Part shown: piece by piece, positions 1-12,850 of the stretch
Numbering within the stretch: the first letter of the stretch is position 1
How the letters are laid out: every line of letters begins with the position of its first letter
Assembly: GCA_011800805.1 (NCBI GenBank)
Contig: MPNW01000139.1
Span: 1-64,000, forward strand
Source: Hirudo medicinalis
Taxonomy: Eukaryota; Annelida; Clitellata; Hirudinida; Hirudinidae
Direction: 5' to 3'
Length of the DNA: 64,000 bases
Notes under the pieces: model-generated
The model's input: only the letters and a program-made list of their open reading frames with translations
Told to the model about the DNA's origin: nothing
Databases searched by the model: none
Made by a program: the position numbers and the translations under genes

Positions 1-470
1 GATCGGTAAAGATAAAAAAATGCACGAACGCCGGTCGAAAACATAACGAGATTGTCGACTTAACAAAAGACTTTGGCGGTTTAGACGTCGATCGGCACGT
101 CGACACTTCGCGACGTCCGAGAGCCGAACCCCGAAGCCGTGGAGCGGCACAAACGGATCGCCGGCAGCAGGGAGGAATGGATCCATGAAAGGTTTCGAGC
201 CGGGGTTTCGACTCGAAACCCGACTCTCGTTTCGACGCTTCGAAGGCAAGCCTGCGACGAAGGGCGAGCAGAAGCATTGGCGACCGGAAGGGCAGCTTCC
301 CTACGGGAAAAACATCGGCAGTGAAATACAAGAGAAAGTACGGCACGAGTTTTTCAAGAAGTTGTTTTCGTTCCGTTCGGAGATGCCAAATTTGGTCTTT
401 GGAGGGACGGCGCACGACACGATCGGTTGTCACGGCGAAAGCGTCACGGTTTGTCGCCGGAAACTTTCTT
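1..470. other. Probable UBTD 3' untranslated region
   Basis: The stretch lies directly downstream of the UBTD stop codon on the minus strand. Short open frames occur on both strands, but none carries a motif I recognise or ends at convincing splice sites. I read it as 3' UTR plus flank. No poly(A) signal was located. Confidence 0.4.
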
Positions 471-2119
471 TCACGCGTCTTCCACCTCATGGAAGTTCTC
501 CGGTTTTCGATAAATTTTACGTTGCTCGGCGTCGTCGTCGCCGGCGTCATCATTGTCGTCGTCGTCCAACCTGACTTCGATGCTCGACTCTGCCATTTCG
601 GAAGCCAATTCGAGAGTTCCTTCGTCGGCCGTCGCGCCCGAGCTCTTTTGACGACATTCCGATTTGTGCTTGGACTCCCTCGCGGGTCGTTTCGACGATT
701 TCTGATCTCCCCTTTCGAGCGTCGGCACGACGACCTGGACGACGTAATTCTTTTTAATTCTTGCCTCCTTCACTTTAACCCTGTTTTGCAGCTCTGCTCC
801 TGCAAAAAACATCCTTTGTTTTGAGGGTGGAATGTTCTCAGACTGACTGATGAATTCTTTGAGTCTGAGAATCGGGTCGTTGGTTCGGACATTGGTTCTC
901 AACTCCTTCCCAGTCGAAAGTTGAAGCTTGACTAGTATTTCTGAGCCTCTGTGTGCAGTCAAGGATTTCTGCTCCTTGGGTTTGTCCAGGAACGACGACG
1001 AAGGCGTGTGACATTTCATCGTCGGGAGTTTATCGGTTAATTTGTTGTCAGTTTCGAGCAGCAGATTGGTCGGTTTGGAGAGGACGTAGGAGGGGAGCTG
1101 GTACCTTGTACCCAGCTCGTCGTAACAGTCTGACAACGTGCCTTTGAAAATCAAGATTTGCATCAGTTGGAACCTTTTTCAATTGAACGACCATATAAAA
1201 AGCTATAAAAACAAATATGTTTGAGACCGGATTTTCGAGCACGTACGAGCATCTTAGTCGACTCACCGTTCGGCAGAGAAATTCCTGCCCCGTCGATGAT
1301 GGCCTGCGCCAAGTCAAAGTCCCCGCCCTCAACTGCAACGGCAGCAGCCTTCAGGGCATCCCATATTTCCCTGTGGCCCTCGAAAACAGGGGCTGTGTCC
1401 CAAAATTCATCCCTCCTGGACGAACAATCAGATTCATTCAACTGAATTTGCTGCTTAACTTGCTCTCAAAAGGAAATAGCCAATAAGGTAATAATTAGAA
1501 TGATAATCCTGCAGGGAGGGGGCCAGGCTGAATCATTAAGAACACTGGATTCACCATTTACTGGCTGATTAGCAAAGAGGTGCAGCCAATAAAAATATAT
1601 TAATATCTAATCCATGATTAATGAATAAGAAATTATGATTAACATAAAAATAATAATTTGTCTTTAAAGAATAAAGCCACTAATTTTTTAAAGTTAGATG
1701 CTGATTAAATGTGACCTTAAAAAGAGTCAAAAACCCATCTTCACCTCCTCCTCAACTGCTCTTCATTTATTGGGATGTCACTTTTCCACTTTGGACAGTC
1801 TCTCCTTAGAGGTTGGTTTCTGCCTATAGATACTTAAAAAAAGAAGTTTGAATTTAATAAAGTTGAAGGAAAGTCACAGTACTGTTGAACAAGAGCATGC
1901 AAATATCTGTGCATCAAATTACAGTCTTCCTAGTGCATTGATAAATTATTAAGCATAGGTTGTATAAATTCTAAGGATAGAAAACACGCCTTGAATTCGT
2001 AATAATGCTGACAGTTTCGCTTATTTAGTTAACAAAAGGGTATCACCTCCTCCTGAAATCTCTGACGAATCCCTCTCTGGATAAGATATTCTTCGCGGTG
2101 AACCCAGACAACCTCCCAT
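471..2119 (-). CDS. UBTD: Ubiquitin domain-containing protein (UBTD1/2 family)
   Basis: Minus-strand exons are 2119-2047, 1823-1745, 1415-1267 and 1141-471, with phases 1, 2 and 1 that join cleanly into 323 residues. The start [10 protein letters not shown] matches the family's MG-x-C N-terminus, where Gly2 could be myristoylated (inference). Next come WKSDIP and [19 protein letters not shown], then [12 protein letters not shown], which together form the conserved UBTD N-terminal domain. A ubiquitin-like fold runs from about residue 170 to 245 ([13 protein letters not shown] to NYVVQVVV). UBTD proteins are known partners of E2/E3 ubiquitin enzymes. The protein is about 90 residues longer than the human proteins because of a lysine/serine-rich and then Asp-rich C-terminal extension. 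It lies tandem with ABCB7. Whether it is closer to UBTD1 or UBTD2 cannot be told here. Confidence 0.93.
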
Positions 2120-2967
2120 GTTATGTTATGAGCTAGTGAATCAAAATATAAATCCGATATAAACCGTATTATACTTTATGCAGTTGATTTTTTCAAAGAC
2201 CGATTTAGTCAGGAACCACTTGACTTAATAACTATACTGATAATCCAAAGCACATCCCTGTCAGTTCATTTAGAAAACCAAACCCTATTGTTTGCTTGAC
2301 TCCAACTTTCACAACAATAGCTCAATTCACTTTTGTTTTCAATGCAAACACCAACTATGTTAACAATTACAATGAAATATGTATATACAATTAATTTATA
2401 CAAAAAATAATTAAAATTTACGAATTACTCAAACGAATTTCAAGGCTCGTTGCCGATAAATAATACCGCACTAGACGCTTAAGAGATTAATCGAATTATT
2501 GATAGCCATCATGCCAACTACATTTCCAGGGTAATCCGATTACTTCCTATGATAACCTCGAAATGTGAGATCTTAGCCTCCAGGCAGCAGGAAGGAACTC
2601 ATCGACGAAGGCACGCCCACGAGGAAATGCACCCCCTAGGCTTCCTCGAAAGTTTAAGATTTCCAGCCCCCAAAACCCTTAGCCCAGTAGAACACTCGCT
2701 TTATAAATGGCTTTCTTAAAGTAAAATAGACGAATCAACACTGAGACCACCTACACGAAACGATAATAACATTTCAATTATCCTAAATTCCTCTCAAATA
2801 AACTTGCACAATTTCTAATAAATGAATTTATCCTAAACATCACAAGAATATTAGAAATCTGGAAAAACGCCAGCATGGCTAGATTTCAAAGCTAGCTAGT
2901 ACTAGCACTCTAGTACTAATCCTACTCCCTGAACTCCATCACACTCCTCTAGAAGCCAGCCATTCTC
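2120..2967. other. Gap between UBTD and ABCB7
   Basis: AT-rich, with no coding exon that I can support. On the minus strand it must contain the UBTD 5' UTR and promoter and the ABCB7 3' UTR. I saw no repeat. Confidence 0.5.
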
Positions 2968-5900
2968 TTAGGTGTGGCATTCGGTGCAACCTCCTTCACC
3001 ACCGTGCGTATCGGGACCGATTCCGGTGCCGTTCCTACTACCTTTAGGAGGGGCATCATTGCCATGGGTGATGTTCAGAGCTGCTTCGTGCTGTTTCTTC
3101 CAGAGTTCTGAGTACAGACTCGAAGGATTGGAGAGTAGATCGCTGTGGCATCCGCTTTCAGCAATTTGGCCGTCCTTGAGGACGTAAATGCAGTCAGCAT
3201 CAACGACGGTCGAAAGCCTATGGGCTATAACGATCGTCGTACGATTCTGCGTGGCCTTCTTGAGGGCTCCAAGAATTTTCTGATGAAAATGGTGGTTGAT
3301 TCAGACATTTTTGTCGTGTTCAATGGTAAACCTCACTTTCACAGCGAGCGAGCAATGAACTAACATGTTCGGTTATGGTGTCCAGAGAAGAAGTCGCCTC
3401 ATCGTAAGCCAAAATCAGCGGATCCTTCAATATCGCTCTTGCTATGGAAACTCTCTGCTTCTCTCCACCTTTATATAATAAATAAATTAAAAGTGAATTG
3501 AATGCAAAGTATTACAAATAAATAATATAATTAGTTACTCTAATTGACCGAATCATTTAAAAATTAATTGCATTAATTATCAACCTCCGAATCATACCTG
3601 AGAGTTTCAGACCTCTTTCTCCGACCTGGGTTTCGTACTTGTCGGGCATGCTCTCGATGACGCCGTGTATCTCGACCATTTTAGAGGCAGCGAGGACTTC
3701 TTCGTCGGAGGCGTTCATTTTGCCGTACTTGATGTTGTAGTGGATCGTGTCGTGGAAGAGAACGGAGTCCTAAAATGGGTTAAAAGAAACGACAATGCCG
3801 ACCAATGAACAATAAACGCAAGCGATCTAGTGCATTAATTCATCCGCTCACCTGAGGCACGATGCCGATGACCTTCCGAAGACTGTCGAGGTTGATGTCC
3901 CGGATGTCCTGTCCGTTGACCAGAACCCTCCCGGAAGCCGGATCGAAAAACCGATACAAAAGACGAATGATGGTGGACTTCCTGAAGAAACAAATGAAGA
4001 CATCCATTCACGCGATGTCCGAACCATTCAACTGCCCTGCCGCACATTCAGTTCGAGCGGCGTCTACCGACCCGGATCCGCTGCCTCCGACTATGGCAAT
4101 CTTCTTCCCAGCCGGAACCTCAAAGGAAACTCCCTTGAGGATCTCCTTGTCGTTGTACCCGAACCTCACGTTGTCGAAAACCACAGACGACGTCTGGGGA
4201 CTGACAATGAGGGGAGGAGCATTCGACGTGTTCTAATGAAAAGGGACATAAATTTATTTTTGAAATTATTGTAAATTATTACAATGAAAGTCACCCAAAC
4301 ATACAGGTCATTTGCACGATGGATGCACTACAAAATGGTATCACCTCGATTGTCTAAATAAACTGGCATCCTGCATACATAACATGCTCAAACAGTGATG
4401 TGCTCGAGATGTTGAATAAATTCACAAAACCTGAATGTCGGTCTTTAGTTGGAGAAGGTTGAACATGGACTCCATGTCGATGAGGGCCTGCTTGGTCTCC
4501 CTGTAGACCGATCCAAGGAAGTTCAGGGGGATGGAGAGCTGGAAGAGCAGCCCGTTGACCATGACGAGGTCCCCCACACTCATAGTTCCTAACGGCAATG
4601 CACTTATTATTATGCCATAACAAATAATATCACTATTGATTGCAACTTTTAATTGATTAAAATTAATTTTAATAACTCATAATTTACCTAATTACCTAAT
4701 TAATTACAACCTTCTAATATTGATTTGCTGGCCAGGTACATAAAGATGGTCAGTCCAGTACTGAAGATGGCATTCTGACCAAAGTTTAGTACTGCCAGGC
4801 TCGTGGTTGTCTTGAGTGAAGCCTGCTCGTACTTTGACTGGACCTTGTCGTACCTCTCCGCCTCATAGTTTTCGTTGCTGAAGTACTGAGCAAGAACGCA
4901 CGATCCATTTCAATATTATTTATTCAAGTTATTATGAAAATCATCGTATCTACGATTAATAGATTCCCAACACTGATCCAAAAACTGATCCTGTTTTTGA
5001 TCCAAAAACGGGTTAGACCCTTATTTTGGACACTTGGACTTAAAACTAAGGCATAAATTAAGACTATAAAAAAAACATATGGCGCTATATAAATGGACTA
5101 TATTTACATTTACACAATCTTGCTCGTCGTCATCGTCGTCATCCTCATCGTCACAGAATGTCTTTTCATACTTTCCTTTACACATGTCATAGTGACAATT
5201 ATTAGTCACTACATGAGCAAATGTCAATATCAATATCTCACAAAACATTACTGACGTTATACCAATCATGAACTTATTAACATATTCGAGTCACACCTTG
5301 ACCGTCTCGTAGTTAATCAACGAATCGACGGCCTTGTTCCCTGCCTCTTGGTCGGCCTTGTTCATCTGAACTCTGAACTTGGTCCTCCAGGAAGTCACTG
5401 AAAGCGTGTAGGCGGTGTACAGCCCGATGCAGCCGAGGGACACCAGAGCGTACTCCGGACCGCACTTGTAAAACTACGAATCGGAAAAATCACGTTTCAA
5501 ACTTAAACGATGTGTCGAAGACAAGGACGATGAATGATTAACATTGATAAATAAACATTCCATTGTTTATTGTTATTGTTGACGCTTCATCTCTATGAAA
5601 AGCTCTTAGTGGTTTTAGAATTGCAAAGAAATCGCCAAAACCAATAGCATCCCATCCGACCGACCAGAATTCCCGTGACGAGTCCGACTTCGAAAATGGT
5701 GGGAACGATGTTGAAGACGATGGCACCGAGGATGAAGTTGAGACCCCTCGTGCCTCTGTCGATGGCCTTGGAAAGGGCTCCCGTTTGACGAGAGAGGTGG
5801 AAACCTAAGTCCAGGGAATGCAGGTGTAAAAAGACCTTGAAAAAAGCAAATTGATCGGCATTCACTCTAGGATCGCTCTAGTTCGACAAAATTTCGACGA

Positions 5901-7555
5901 AAGACAAATGAACGAATTCCAGAAAATCCTTCAAACTCGCCTTCTTCGAGAGGTTTCTTATGGAGCTCTGAGAGACTTTTGCGAAAATGGCATTCCGGAG
6001 TTCGTTCATCCCGGAAGCTCCCGCTCTTGCCAACCCGTCTGCAGAAGGAAGGATCGCATAAGAGCATTACGATCGACAGTCCCGAGTCTGGACCGTTAAA
6101 ATCTAAGTAACAGTAACGGGGTCCAAAACGTACATGCCAGCACAAGAGCGACGACGCTGGTGACGATGGTGGTCGGAGCGTCGCTGAGATTCAAAACGCC
6201 TCCAGAATGTTCGTTGAGGCTGTCGACGAGGTATTTGAAGATGAACGGCACTTGGACGTTCAGGAGCTACAAACAGAGTCCAGCATTCGCGTCGCGTTCG
6301 GGTAAATTCGTAAATATTGCCTTAAGATGTCGACGGGAGAATGCAACGAATCAAAGCGACAAGTCGGTGCAAAAGTGAACAAAGCTGCAGATGGCAGACG
6401 AGCATTTTGCAGTAAATTATTGAACGTGCTCGACGCACTGTCATCGCCGAAATGCGTTTGCCGAACAAACAAAAAATACAACCTTAGCACCGATAAGCAG
6501 ACTTATAGCAGTTAGGACTCTCCCCTTGATTTTCCATTTTCCCTCTGGCCAGATGTGGTTAAAAATGGTCTTTAGCATCAGCTTGGATTGAACTTTTCTT
6601 TGCTTCTTATTATCGACATCCTCCAGAGATATGTGATAGATCTGGCCAGAATGCGTTCGCGTCTGTGCTATCCGAGCGGAGGTGGCGGATGCATCAGGCA
6701 GTTTCGTAGATCCGGACGGACCGGGGATGAAAGGGGTGGGATGCTTGCCTCCCGTACTCAAGCAATGATTTTGAGTGGTCGTTTGTTTTTTAACCTGATA
6801 AGTTAACGAATTGTCTTACAATAACCTTTTGATATATTTAAATCCAATATTTAAATGTTTTGTATTTAGCCGATGTTTTGAGTGCCTTATGTATCTGAAT
6901 GGGATGAAGGCACTTTTTAATAGTTCTACCATTTATACAGCACCCCTACCCTAGGGCGCTCCCTGGCTGTGCAGGCTGGGTTTCGAACACGACACATTAT
7001 GACTGCTGCCATTAAGACCGCATGCAGGAACACAACCTGTTAGGCCAACCTGCATGCCTTTACATGATTTATATCAAATACAAAATTTTGTATCTTTGTT
7101 TTGAATTTCTGTGCATTGATTGTATTTTGTGAGTTTATTAACTAGTTGAGAAATGTAATGTTAGTGCAAAACATTTTGTGGTGAATTTTAATGTTAGCAA
7201 ACTTTGATAAGATCAGTTAGAAGCAGGATTATTTCACTAATAATCACTAATATTTCATTAACTTGTTACAATTTTTATGTAAAGTGAATATTAGCGTGTT
7301 TTAACATTAGCCTGAATACATATATTTATATATTTAAGTCTTAAATCCACTTAAAATCTAAAACATAATCCTCACCTGTGTAAAATCTTTGTGAAAGTTG
7401 GTTGTTTGTTGAATGTAAAAAGTTGGCCTTTTCACGTTCGTTAGTGGTGTGACAAAATTGTTAAAATGCCTTAAGAAATTGTTGCCGCTAGTCCGAAAAT
7501 TGACAAATTTTGGATACGAAGCTCTATAGATATTATAAGTAATTAAAGATGCCAT
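2968..7555 (-). CDS. ABCB7: Mitochondrial ABC half-transporter ABCB7 (Atm1 type)
   Basis: Thirteen exons: 7555-7376, 6794-6483, 6266-6134, 6038-5941, 5835-5665, 5473-5297, 4885-4711, 4588-4431, 4232-4072, 3981-3852, 3769-3598, 3468-3365, 3279-2968. They join in phase to 760 residues, the usual ABCB7 length. Residues 1-60 are rich in Arg/Lys/Asn and poor in acids, as in a mitochondrial presequence. The membrane domain contains [19 protein letters not shown] and [15 protein letters not shown]. The nucleotide-binding domain has Walker A GGSGSGKST (split between exons 9 and 10), signature LSGGEKQR, Walker [14 protein letters not shown] and H-loop AHRLST. The family exports a glutathione-linked Fe-S precursor from the matrix for cytosolic Fe-S assembly. 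The intron after exon 4 uses a GC donor (GCGAGT), required by phase. The C-terminus GGCTECHT keeps the Cys-rich end seen in orthologues. Confidence 0.96.
5115..5152. repeat. Trinucleotide (CGT/CAT) repeat in ABCB7 intron
   Basis: An imperfect run of cgt, cat and cct triplets inside the intron between ABCB7 exons 6 and 7. The acidic residue runs it gives in antisense frames are not coding. Confidence 0.7.
6940..7065 (-). mobile_element. tRNA-derived SINE-like element
   Basis: Read on the minus strand, this piece has an A box TGGCCTAACAG (7037-7047) and a B box GTTCGAAAC (6980-6988) at a spacing that fits RNA polymerase III internal promoters. It lies in ABCB7 intron 1. The text around the B box (a GTGTCGTGTTCG block, then a CAGGGAG block) recurs at 19960-20085, so it is a dispersed family. 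No tRNA cloverleaf can be completed, so I do not call it a tRNA gene. Confidence 0.6.
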
Positions 7556-8348
7556 TATACTCCCCTTTTATTTATCACTATTTACCAAACAGTTCATCTG
7601 CAAACGCCATATTATCGCATCAATGATTTGTAAACAAAAAATATAAAAAAACTCTGGTGACACTATTATTATGACAGATTAACAGTTAGGTGATTACATA
7701 TTCAAACTAGCGTAACTGCATAATTGAGTTATGTATTTAAATTATTAAATTTACGGTTTCCGTAACTTGTTCTCACTATTGTAAACCTACTTCAAAATTT
7801 AATCGACCATTTTGGAAAGATAATATAAAATATTAAGATCTTATCATGTTATTTATGTGGCACTGCATAATTGGACAATTTCTGAACTCATTTTAAAGGG
7901 ATTTTGTTGGTGTAAAGGTTCTAGAGCCATCACGTGAACGAATATTTAATGCACTGAATTCATACACCGGGCGGACTATCTCTGGAGATTTTGAAAACAA
8001 AGTGACGTGGAATGGTGGCGGTTCACCACCCAATGGTAATTGTAATGGAGTGTAAAGAATAAAAGTGTCATTTAGTGGCGTAATTAAGTTTTTTGACTTG
8101 AGTTCCAACGTGACTGTTTAAATTGAGTTTATTACGTTGGACCAATAAAAAAAAATGTCTTTCATTTTAAGGGCGCTTATTTTAAAATTTTCACTGAATA
8201 TTTACTCATAAACTCTACATAATAAAGTTTTATGTTGTACGTTGGATCTTTGATTCCTCATCCTGCAAATTAATCTTAGAGTAGAACATGTTAATTTACA
8301 TATATCATTATTCGCATTTGACAAAATATTTATTTGTGTTAACTTGAT
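7556..8348. promoter_or_regulatory. Head-to-head intergenic region, likely promoter
   Basis: About 790 bases separate the ABCB7 start (minus) from the start of the unknown plus-strand gene, so promoters of both should lie here. On the minus strand an open frame of about 70 codons (7893-8108) ends in TAA and begins without an ATG. It resembles an orphan terminal exon, but I find no partner exon or family. Confidence 0.35.
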
Positions 8349-11300
8349 ATGGCCGAGCATTCAGAATCTGATAAGGCTTCAAGAAAAAGACGTAGAGAAA
8401 AGATGAAACATGGTAAAAGACAGTTTTCATAAATTCAAAACTCATACGACCAAATAGTGTAATAGTATTATTTTAATTTAAACAAAAATACTCTTAATTA
8501 ATAGTGAAAATGTGCGATACTAGCGTTCCAGGAATTGAACTCCCAATCACACCAATAAGTAGGGCCTATCAGAGGGGGCCACTTGGCCCGTGCCTCTGCT
8601 TCAAAAGGGGCCTCAAAAACTGAATCATGACTCTTTTATTTTTGCTTTTCCATTACTAAAATTGACATAACTTGAAAATGAGACATAAATTTAGATAATT
8701 ATATTTTAAAACAAGATGTCAACATTGATTACAGATATCGACCAGTTATCAAATTCATTGGACTTGGTCTCAAAAGCCATAAACTATAACCGAGCGGTTA
8801 GTATTTGATTTGTTCAATATATTATTTCAAGAAATAATTCCGAAGAATACACGCTGTTGTTTTATCTGCGGACTAAATATTCAATATGTTGAATTTAATT
8901 TATTAATTTTTTAGCTTTCAAAGTATGATTTCGCGATTTTCAAAAGCGCTGCCATAGCCATGAGGTAACCATGATAATAAGTCAAAACATTAATTTGATA
9001 AGATGACATTAAATAATATGTCACAATTAATGATATGTTTTAAAAATAATATCAACCAATTTTCCAATAATTTGTTTTGCTGATTCCTCGATATCATGTT
9101 ATCATGTCTGATCTTTCAAACATTTTCATTTATTTCAGCTCTTTCTTTCCTGAAATAAAAGATTCTAGCGTCTGTGAAATCGACGACCTGTTGTACCCTG
9201 TCGAGGATAAGCCAATCAGTGACGAAACGGGTTAGTGATCTGCTTATTTTGCAGCTTCTTGGTGGATCCAAGAATCCAAATTAATCTTCTCACAAAAAAT
9301 AAAACTTATCGCAGTCCGACCCTCCATTCAACCAACCGTTGTAAATTAAAAAAAACTTCTCAAACATACCGATTCAAAATATGCGTTCGATCATCCAGGT
9401 AAATATTCACAAAAACCAAGTGCGTATTTATTGGAGACGAAATTCAAGCAATTTCAAGATATCTACAATTACATTGTCCACGTTAAATTGACCAACAATA
9501 CCGATGTTAGTATTCATTGCATATTTCGACAAATATTTAAGTCTCTAATTGAGATAGCTTCACTCCTGACTCACATTTAGCTACAAGGAAAAAACTTCCA
9601 GTCGATGGACAACACGTACATTCAGATGATAGAAAGCTGGTCAAACATATTCATTATGGTGCACTTAAATGAGTACGAAACATAATGGCTCCGGCCGTGT
9701 TAAAATTGACACTTATGATTATTATTTCCAATTTTATTAAAGATACATTCGAGCCTTTTCAAGAAGCAGATCGAATTTGTGTCGTGCAATTAAGCTTCTC
9801 AAGGTTGCCGTCGATAAAAATGCAAGAGTTATTCAATACCAAATATCAAACGATGAATCATGTACAGTTTTTAACTGTTATAACAACATTAAATGTACTT
9901 ATTTTAATTCATGTAAATCCATTTATCACAGACTTTACCTTATTCATGTGGTTATCTAAATTGAAAGCAATTCCTGAAGCCAAAAATCCCCAGATTATGA
10001 GAATTACATCCTGGTTAACCCGCCAAAGTAATAATAAGGCATATCATAAGTGATTATATAATTCAAATATATTATGATGTATATTTTAACAGTGGCATAG
10101 ATACATTCACTAATTCGATTTAGATTTACCTTCACATTTACTTGTACTTTCCAAATTTAGCACCTAAAATTTGATACCCAACTTAATTATAAAATTGTCA
10201 GGCAAATTGATTTTTGAGAAACTCGAACTTGTAACAAGCGATAGAAATCTGAAGGAACAAATGGAAGTGCATGAGATGCTACAAAAGGTTAGGAACATGC
10301 AAACTAAAACATCTTAAAATTTTAACTATTCCACTGAATTCTTCATAAAGTTTCTTCCTCTTCCACTTTGCCAAACAACATTTGGACAGATGGCTTCATT
10401 CATTCTTTCAACATTTGACAGACTGACATTTTCAACGCAAGTTACATCAAACTTGTCAGAGCAATTCCAATTTCGTATTTACAAGTTGACCACTTGTATC
10501 GATATTTCTCATCTGCCACAAATGACGAAGAGAGATTACAACGCAAGATCGACTTTCTTAAAGGAAATATTGAGGTAAATCCCCCTAAATCAAAATAACT
10601 CTCAATAATAGTGCGATTAATGTACTGAGTAGATCATCTTTATATCAATTGTTAACTTTTCGTGTTATAAATAAAGCATTTCTTTTTTTGTAGGGTCATG
10701 ATGTGCCCGAAACTTCCACCATAATTAGCAGGTGTCTGCATGTGTACAATAAGCTGGAAGATTTCTTCTATGTTGATGTAAGTTATTTCATAATAATGTT
10801 ATTACTGTTCAGTGGTTATGAACATTTGCATCCTTACTTTTAAATTTTATCATTCTAGGAATGCGATTATCCTGACTCTGTCATGAAGCTGGTTGACAAA
10901 TATCACTGCAATGACATTGAACCTTTTATAACCGTAAATAATTCAGCCGACACTAACGAGGACTCAAATAACCCCAATGAAGATCAACATGACTTCACGT
11001 TGGAAAGATTTTTCTTTTACAACGATTACCTCAAAAGTCTCTACGTCCTGTCGATGGTTTACGAAGCGTGCCTGTCGTGCGAGGACCTACTGCAGGTTGG
11101 TCAGAAAAATAAGTCGTATTTAAAAATCCTGGCTGCACCACTGAAAACAAGTTTTATATTCATAAAAGAGCTAAAAATATTAACATGTTATCTAACTAAC
11201 TTCAGACGAAAGGAGATCTTAACGTGGAGGTTTTTAGAAGTGAACGAATAAATACCTTCGTCAAGAAATGGCTTTTGGATCCTTCAGACAGCTTGCCATG

Positions 11301-11761
11301 GTGGTTCCACACAACACTGAGAAAATGGTGAATAAATTTAAACTATCAAATTTGTTATTATTAATAATCGTTATGTTACAATATAATATATTATTGTTAT
11401 ATATTAAAAAATTTTTCCCTACAGCCCATTTTTGTTTGTAACCAAGTGCCACGAGTACGCTATCGAAGATTTGTTCGGAATACCGGAAAGTGAAGTCATT
11501 GATGATGTGAGTGTTTAGGTTATAGTTTGGTTATTAGTTTCTTGCAAATCCAGGAAGGAGAAGGTTGTAATAATTCCATTAACTAATGGTATATCAATTT
11601 GACAGTTGACTGTTAAGTCATTGCTATCCTTCGCCTCTGACGCTATGCAAATGGCACATTATAAATTAACTTATTATTATTTTTCGTTGTTCTTGAAAAA
11701 TGGACGTTTTCATTTTTCTAAATGTCAGCACCGCCTTATAGCGGATTTTATTCAGATTTAA
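8349..11761 (+). CDS. Unrecognised multi-exon protein
   Basis: I do not recognise this protein. Exons with matching phases: 8349-8412, 8735-8796, 8915-8964, 9139-9230, 9399-9505, 9581-9672, 10202-10287, 10422-10574, 10694-10777, 10859-11095, 11206-11327, 11425-11506, 11606-11761. One junction (9672 to 10202) is out of phase, so a small exon between them is missing or a donor is misplaced. The N-terminus is basic (KASRKRRREKMKH), which could be a nuclear signal. The rest is soluble and apparently helical, with acidic loops, a PWWFHTTLRKW motif and a Phe/Tyr-rich C-terminal segment (YKLTYYYFSLFLKNGRF). No signal peptide or membrane span is seen. The product is roughly 460-480 residues. Long exon-by-exon phase agreement makes the gene real. 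Its role is unknown. Confidence 0.72.
8515..8615 (-). mobile_element. Possible SINE-like fragment
   Basis: On the minus strand there is a perfect B box GTTCAATTC near 8537 and a near-match A box (GGGCCAAGTGG, first base off) about 40 bases upstream. It lies within intron 1 of the unknown gene. The match is weaker than for the copies at 6.9 and 20.0 kb. Confidence 0.35.
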
Positions 11762-12590
11762 ATCATTTAAATATTTGTCCTTTATTAATTCGTTGTCAGG
11801 CCACCTGGGAATCTCTGTACTTTCTCTCAAATATGTGTCTGTACCATGAATTTGATGAATTCGATGATGAATTTGTTGCATGGTAGTCCTAAAGTGTTCA
11901 GAACCAACCATATTTTGTACGGATAAGGAGGCCGATCGATGTTCTGTAATAAATCCTTCTTTTTTGTTTTTGATTTAACGTGGATCGTAAGGTCTTACAA
12001 TCATGAATATCATCATCGTCGTCATCGTCATCACAATCATCATCATCACCATCGCATATAGCGTGCAGGTCAGCTCAGAGGCTTGAGTACCACCTGCGTG
12101 TGATTTTGAGGGAATGGATGCTCGTATTTGTGTAGTATATGCTATAAATGGAAAAAAGAGAAAAAAATAAAGCATTTATGCTTGAAAGTTTTTAAATATT
12201 TATTATTTATTATGTCTTACGTTTATTATTATTTATTATTTATTATCATTCGCGAAGACTTGAACATATTCAGCATGAACAACACCAAGGCAATCCAACA
12301 AGGCAGACAATCACTTTGTCAGTCATTTGCTTAAAGCAATTATCTAGCGCACGATTCTTGATTCTTGATTCAAACTCCTGAGAACTGATCCAAGTTTTCC
12401 CCTAACCATCTTCTTGTTTTCCCCAGAAAACTATTTCCCAAAATTAAACTAAACACTTGCGCACATCTTCTGAATCTTTCTTGTTGATATCTTTCCTGCT
12501 ACCAGCGATTCAGATAATACGTTTAAAGGATTCATCGGACGAAATTAAGAGTCACAAATCGAAAAGGTAATGATAATGAAACAGAGTTTG
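11762..12590. other. Gap after the unknown gene, with simple repeats
   Basis: Contains a CAT/CGT trinucleotide run at about 12004-12052 and a TTTATTA-rich stretch at about 12190-12247. No coding exon could be supported. Confidence 0.55.
12004..12052. repeat. CAT/CGT trinucleotide repeat
   Basis: An imperfect microsatellite of cat, cgt and cac triplets in intergenic DNA. Confidence 0.75.
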
Positions 12591-12594
12591 ATTA

Positions 12595-12850
12595 TAGTGA
12601 CGCATGTTCAAAGCGGTACTCCCAGACCACTTCAACATAGGAGGGTAGCTCTCTCTGAATAGGAACGTTTTGAGGGCAGAATGAAAACTGGCTGGAGCGG
12701 TATTGATAATAGAAGGGGGGAGTCTATTTCAGATCTGCTGGCCTACGAAGGCCACAGACCTGCCATCCAGTGTCGCACGTCGGGCGATTTGACGAGGTGC
12801 GACCCCAAACCGATATCCATGCTTGAGACCAAGTTTCTGGCAGAAATATT
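12595..12850 (-). pseudogene. Dead non-LTR retrotransposon (LINE) reverse-transcriptase C-terminal fragment
   Basis: Read on the minus strand, the translation contains GRSVAFVGQQI, a stop where Trp is expected, NRLPPSII, then SFHSALKTFLFRESYPP. This order (a W-N-x-L-P block followed by F-x-x-x-L-K-x-x-L-F) is characteristic of the C-terminal end of open reading frame 2 in CR1, L2 and jockey-like LINEs. The TGA in place of TGG and the lack of any upstream polymerase domain show it is a 5'-truncated relic. The clade cannot be assigned. Confidence 0.6.

Noticed and set aside
8716..8790. Alternative start MSTLITDIDQL for the unknown gene
   Set aside because: The in-phase acceptor at 8734 joins exon 1 to IDQLSNS cleanly. 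The ATG at 8716 would be intronic in that model, though it could serve an alternative transcript.
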